From positions 98,455 to 104,334 of the forward strand of contig CAJUTL010000004.1 of NCBI GenBank assembly GCA_910589395.1: a DNA stretch of 5,880 nt, in the 5' to 3' direction. Made by a program: the position numbers and the translations under genes. The stretch is from an uncultured Oscillospiraceae bacterium (lineage in GTDB: Bacteria > Bacillota_A > Clostridia > Oscillospirales > Acutalibacteraceae). Under the pieces are notes generated by a model, which saw only the letters and a program-made list of their open reading frames with translations, was not told the DNA's origin and searched no databases. Below are positions 5,380-5,880 of the stretch, piece by piece. Numbering within the stretch: the first letter of the stretch is position 1; every line of letters starts with the position of its first letter.

Positions 5380-5457
5380 CCGTTCTCGCCTGTCGGCTCG
5401 GTTGCTGTGTGCCGGTGGCACACGTCCAGCAACGACCGAGTTGACAAACGAGAACGG
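5380..5457. repeat. Long internal hairpin 1 of the MITE-like element
   Basis: This is a 78-base near-continuous foldback. CCGTTCTCG (5380-5388) pairs with CGAGAACGG (5449-5457), TGTC (5391-5394) with GACA (5443-5446), CTCGG (5397-5401) with CCGAG (5436-5440), TTGCT (5402-5406) with AGCAA (5428-5432), and GTGTGCC (5407-5413) with GGCACAC (5417-5423). The loop is the three bases GGT. The GG/TT internal loop could form wobble pairs in RNA. Confidence 0.78.
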
Positions 5458-5458
5458 G

Positions 5459-5505
5459 TCAGAGCGGTTGCTGTGCCCCAGTGGGGCACGTTCAGCAATG
5501 TCTGA
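5459..5505. repeat. Internal hairpin 2 of the MITE-like element
   Basis: TCAGA (5459-5463) pairs with TCTGA (5501-5505), TTGCT (5468-5472) with AGCAA (5494-5498), and GTGCCCC (5473-5479) with GGGGCAC (5483-5489), closing on a three-base loop AGT. It has the same layout as the hairpin at 5380-5457 but a different inner stem sequence, so the two look like diverged duplicates. Confidence 0.75.
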
Positions 5506-5574
5506 AGCGACAGCTGAGTTCTCCACTGGAGACCTTCCCCCCACCGGGACGCGCTCACCGTTCGGCGGTCCCCG

Positions 5575-5593
5575 CAGACTGCGAAGCAGTCTG
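5575..5593. repeat. Perfect hairpin, right end of the MITE-like element
   Basis: CAGACTGC (5575-5582) pairs with GCAGTCTG (5586-5593) around loop GAA, between CCCCG and TTTCCCC. It is the inverted counterpart of the hairpin at 5304-5322. The stems are unrelated in sequence but equal in length (8 bp), and the GAA triloop and C-run flanks are kept. Confidence 0.8.
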
Positions 5594-5658
5594 TTTCCCC
5601 TCTATAAATAAGGGGGGGCAAAGGGCTGCTAAATTCCAATTTGTGGTGTACTGACTGC

Positions 5659-5799
5659 CCTCTTTGCCATTGCTGAGCAAAAAGTGAAGTAAACTCCGCT
5701 TTCCAGGCAGAGGATCTCGACCTTGATTCCGGAAAAGGACCAAAGAACGAGATTCTTCACAAAAAAGCTATAGCTTTTTGTTCAGCAATGACAAAAAGG
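5659..5799. repeat. REPIN-like palindromic doublet E6 (expanded hairpin tips)
   Basis: The left arm (about 5659-5724, ending CTCGACCTT) and loop 5725-5742 belong to the E5 subfamily. The right arm (5743-5799) keeps both flanks of the standard arm (AACGAGATTCTTCAC and CAATGACAAAAAGG), but the tip bases are replaced by a palindrome. One extra C turns TTCAGAATGAC into TTCAGCAATGAC. The left arm is also longer than normal between CATTGCTGAGC and GGATCTCG. The GA/GA positions flanking the inner stem of the right arm remain. Confidence 0.72.
5762..5779. repeat. 18-bp perfect palindrome at the tip of the E6 right arm
   Basis: AAAAAGCTATAGCTTTTT is fully self-complementary and sits exactly where the other doublets have the short TTCG tip. 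It lengthens the inner stem to AC...GT plus this palindrome while leaving the surrounding arm recognisable. Confidence 0.8.
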
Positions 5800-5846
5800 A
5801 TAGCCTCTGAGCTTACCATAAGAAAGCAACAAATTATAGTTTAGCG
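5788..5846. repeat. Direct repeat tail of E6
   Basis: This is the partner of 5211-5271 in the same orientation, again directly after a doublet and again ending in ATAGTTTAGCG. Confidence 0.78.
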
Positions 5847-5880
5847 AACTAGTCGTTAGCTGTTCGTTGTTAGTCGTTAA
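5833..5880. repeat. Direct repeat, copy 2, with 7-bp phasing, running to the window edge
   Basis: This is the partner of 5061-5108, with the heptamers TAGCTGT, TCGTTGT and TAGTCGT. Because copy 1 leads into E5, this copy may lead into a further doublet beyond the window. Confidence 0.7.

Larger units (their letters stand above)
5271..5626. mobile_element. MITE-like element with terminal inverted repeats and internal hairpins
   Basis: The ends are inverted copies of each other. The left end (5271-5300) reads GCCCTT, then CTTATTTATAAGGGGA; the right end (5596-5626) inverts to GCCCTT, then CTTATTTATAGAGGGGA. Weak symmetry extends outward as TTTAGC (5265-5270) and GCTAAA (5628-5633). Inside lie hairpins at 5304-5322, 5380-5457, 5459-5505 and 5575-5593. 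There is no credible gene: the open frames of about 97 codons on both strands are low-complexity translations of hairpin DNA. No clear target-site duplication is seen. It sits between the E5 tail and doublet E6, apparently inserted into a repeat unit. The AGGGGAGCTGTC...GACTGAGGGG end resembles a palindromic repeat I recall as common in clostridial genomes. Confidence 0.65.

Noticed and set aside
5318..5611. Open frames of about 97 codons on both strands inside the MITE-like element
   Set aside because: They translate hairpin and inverted-repeat DNA, have no ribosome binding site, and the two strands give equally plausible nonsense.

Overview
The window looks like a chromosomal segment of a low-GC-lineage Gram-positive bacterium, most likely a gut-type clostridium of the Oscillospiraceae/Ruminococcaceae kind. 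This is an inference from the style of the LepA and HemW proteins, the strong purine-rich ribosome binding sites and the repeat families. No marker in the window fixes the genus.

Layout. Positions 1-1033 are a repeat-rich, visibly A-rich region. It holds one small gene, a single-domain GIY-YIG endonuclease (320-610), surrounded by four copies (the first cut by the window edge) of a ~96-bp palindromic doublet and by trains of a 21-bp tandem repeat. Positions 1249-4981 are a GC-rich housekeeping block on the + strand. It contains lepA (ribosomal elongation factor 4), a small endonuclease/exonuclease/phosphatase (EEP) family hydrolase 14 bases downstream, and hemW (radical-SAM heme chaperone) after a 62-base gap. 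Spacing and orientation suggest one transcription unit. Positions 4982-5880 contain no credible gene. They hold two more copies of the palindromic doublet (a second subfamily), longer direct repeats around them, and a ~356-bp MITE-like element with terminal inverted repeats and a row of hairpins.

Most interesting reading. The doublets have the architecture of REPINs, that is, two inverted REP-like hairpins, but no RAYT transposase (REP-associated tyrosine transposase) is visible here. The gene embedded among them is a GIY-YIG nuclease instead. Each arm folds as a 5-bp outer stem, a symmetric GA/GA internal loop, a variable inner stem and a three-base loop. The inner stem changes on both sides together between copies. 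One copy carries an 18-bp palindrome exactly at the hairpin tip. Several loops are GAA or GGA triloops, a class known to be exceptionally stable in single-stranded DNA. I propose, as a hypothesis, a GIY-YIG nuclease plus REP-like single-stranded hairpin system: a dispersed non-autonomous repeat whose spread or maintenance depends on a small site-specific nuclease.

The GIY-YIG gene also lies between two nearly identical direct copies of a 234/255-bp segment. It could therefore be lost, duplicated or excised by recombination.
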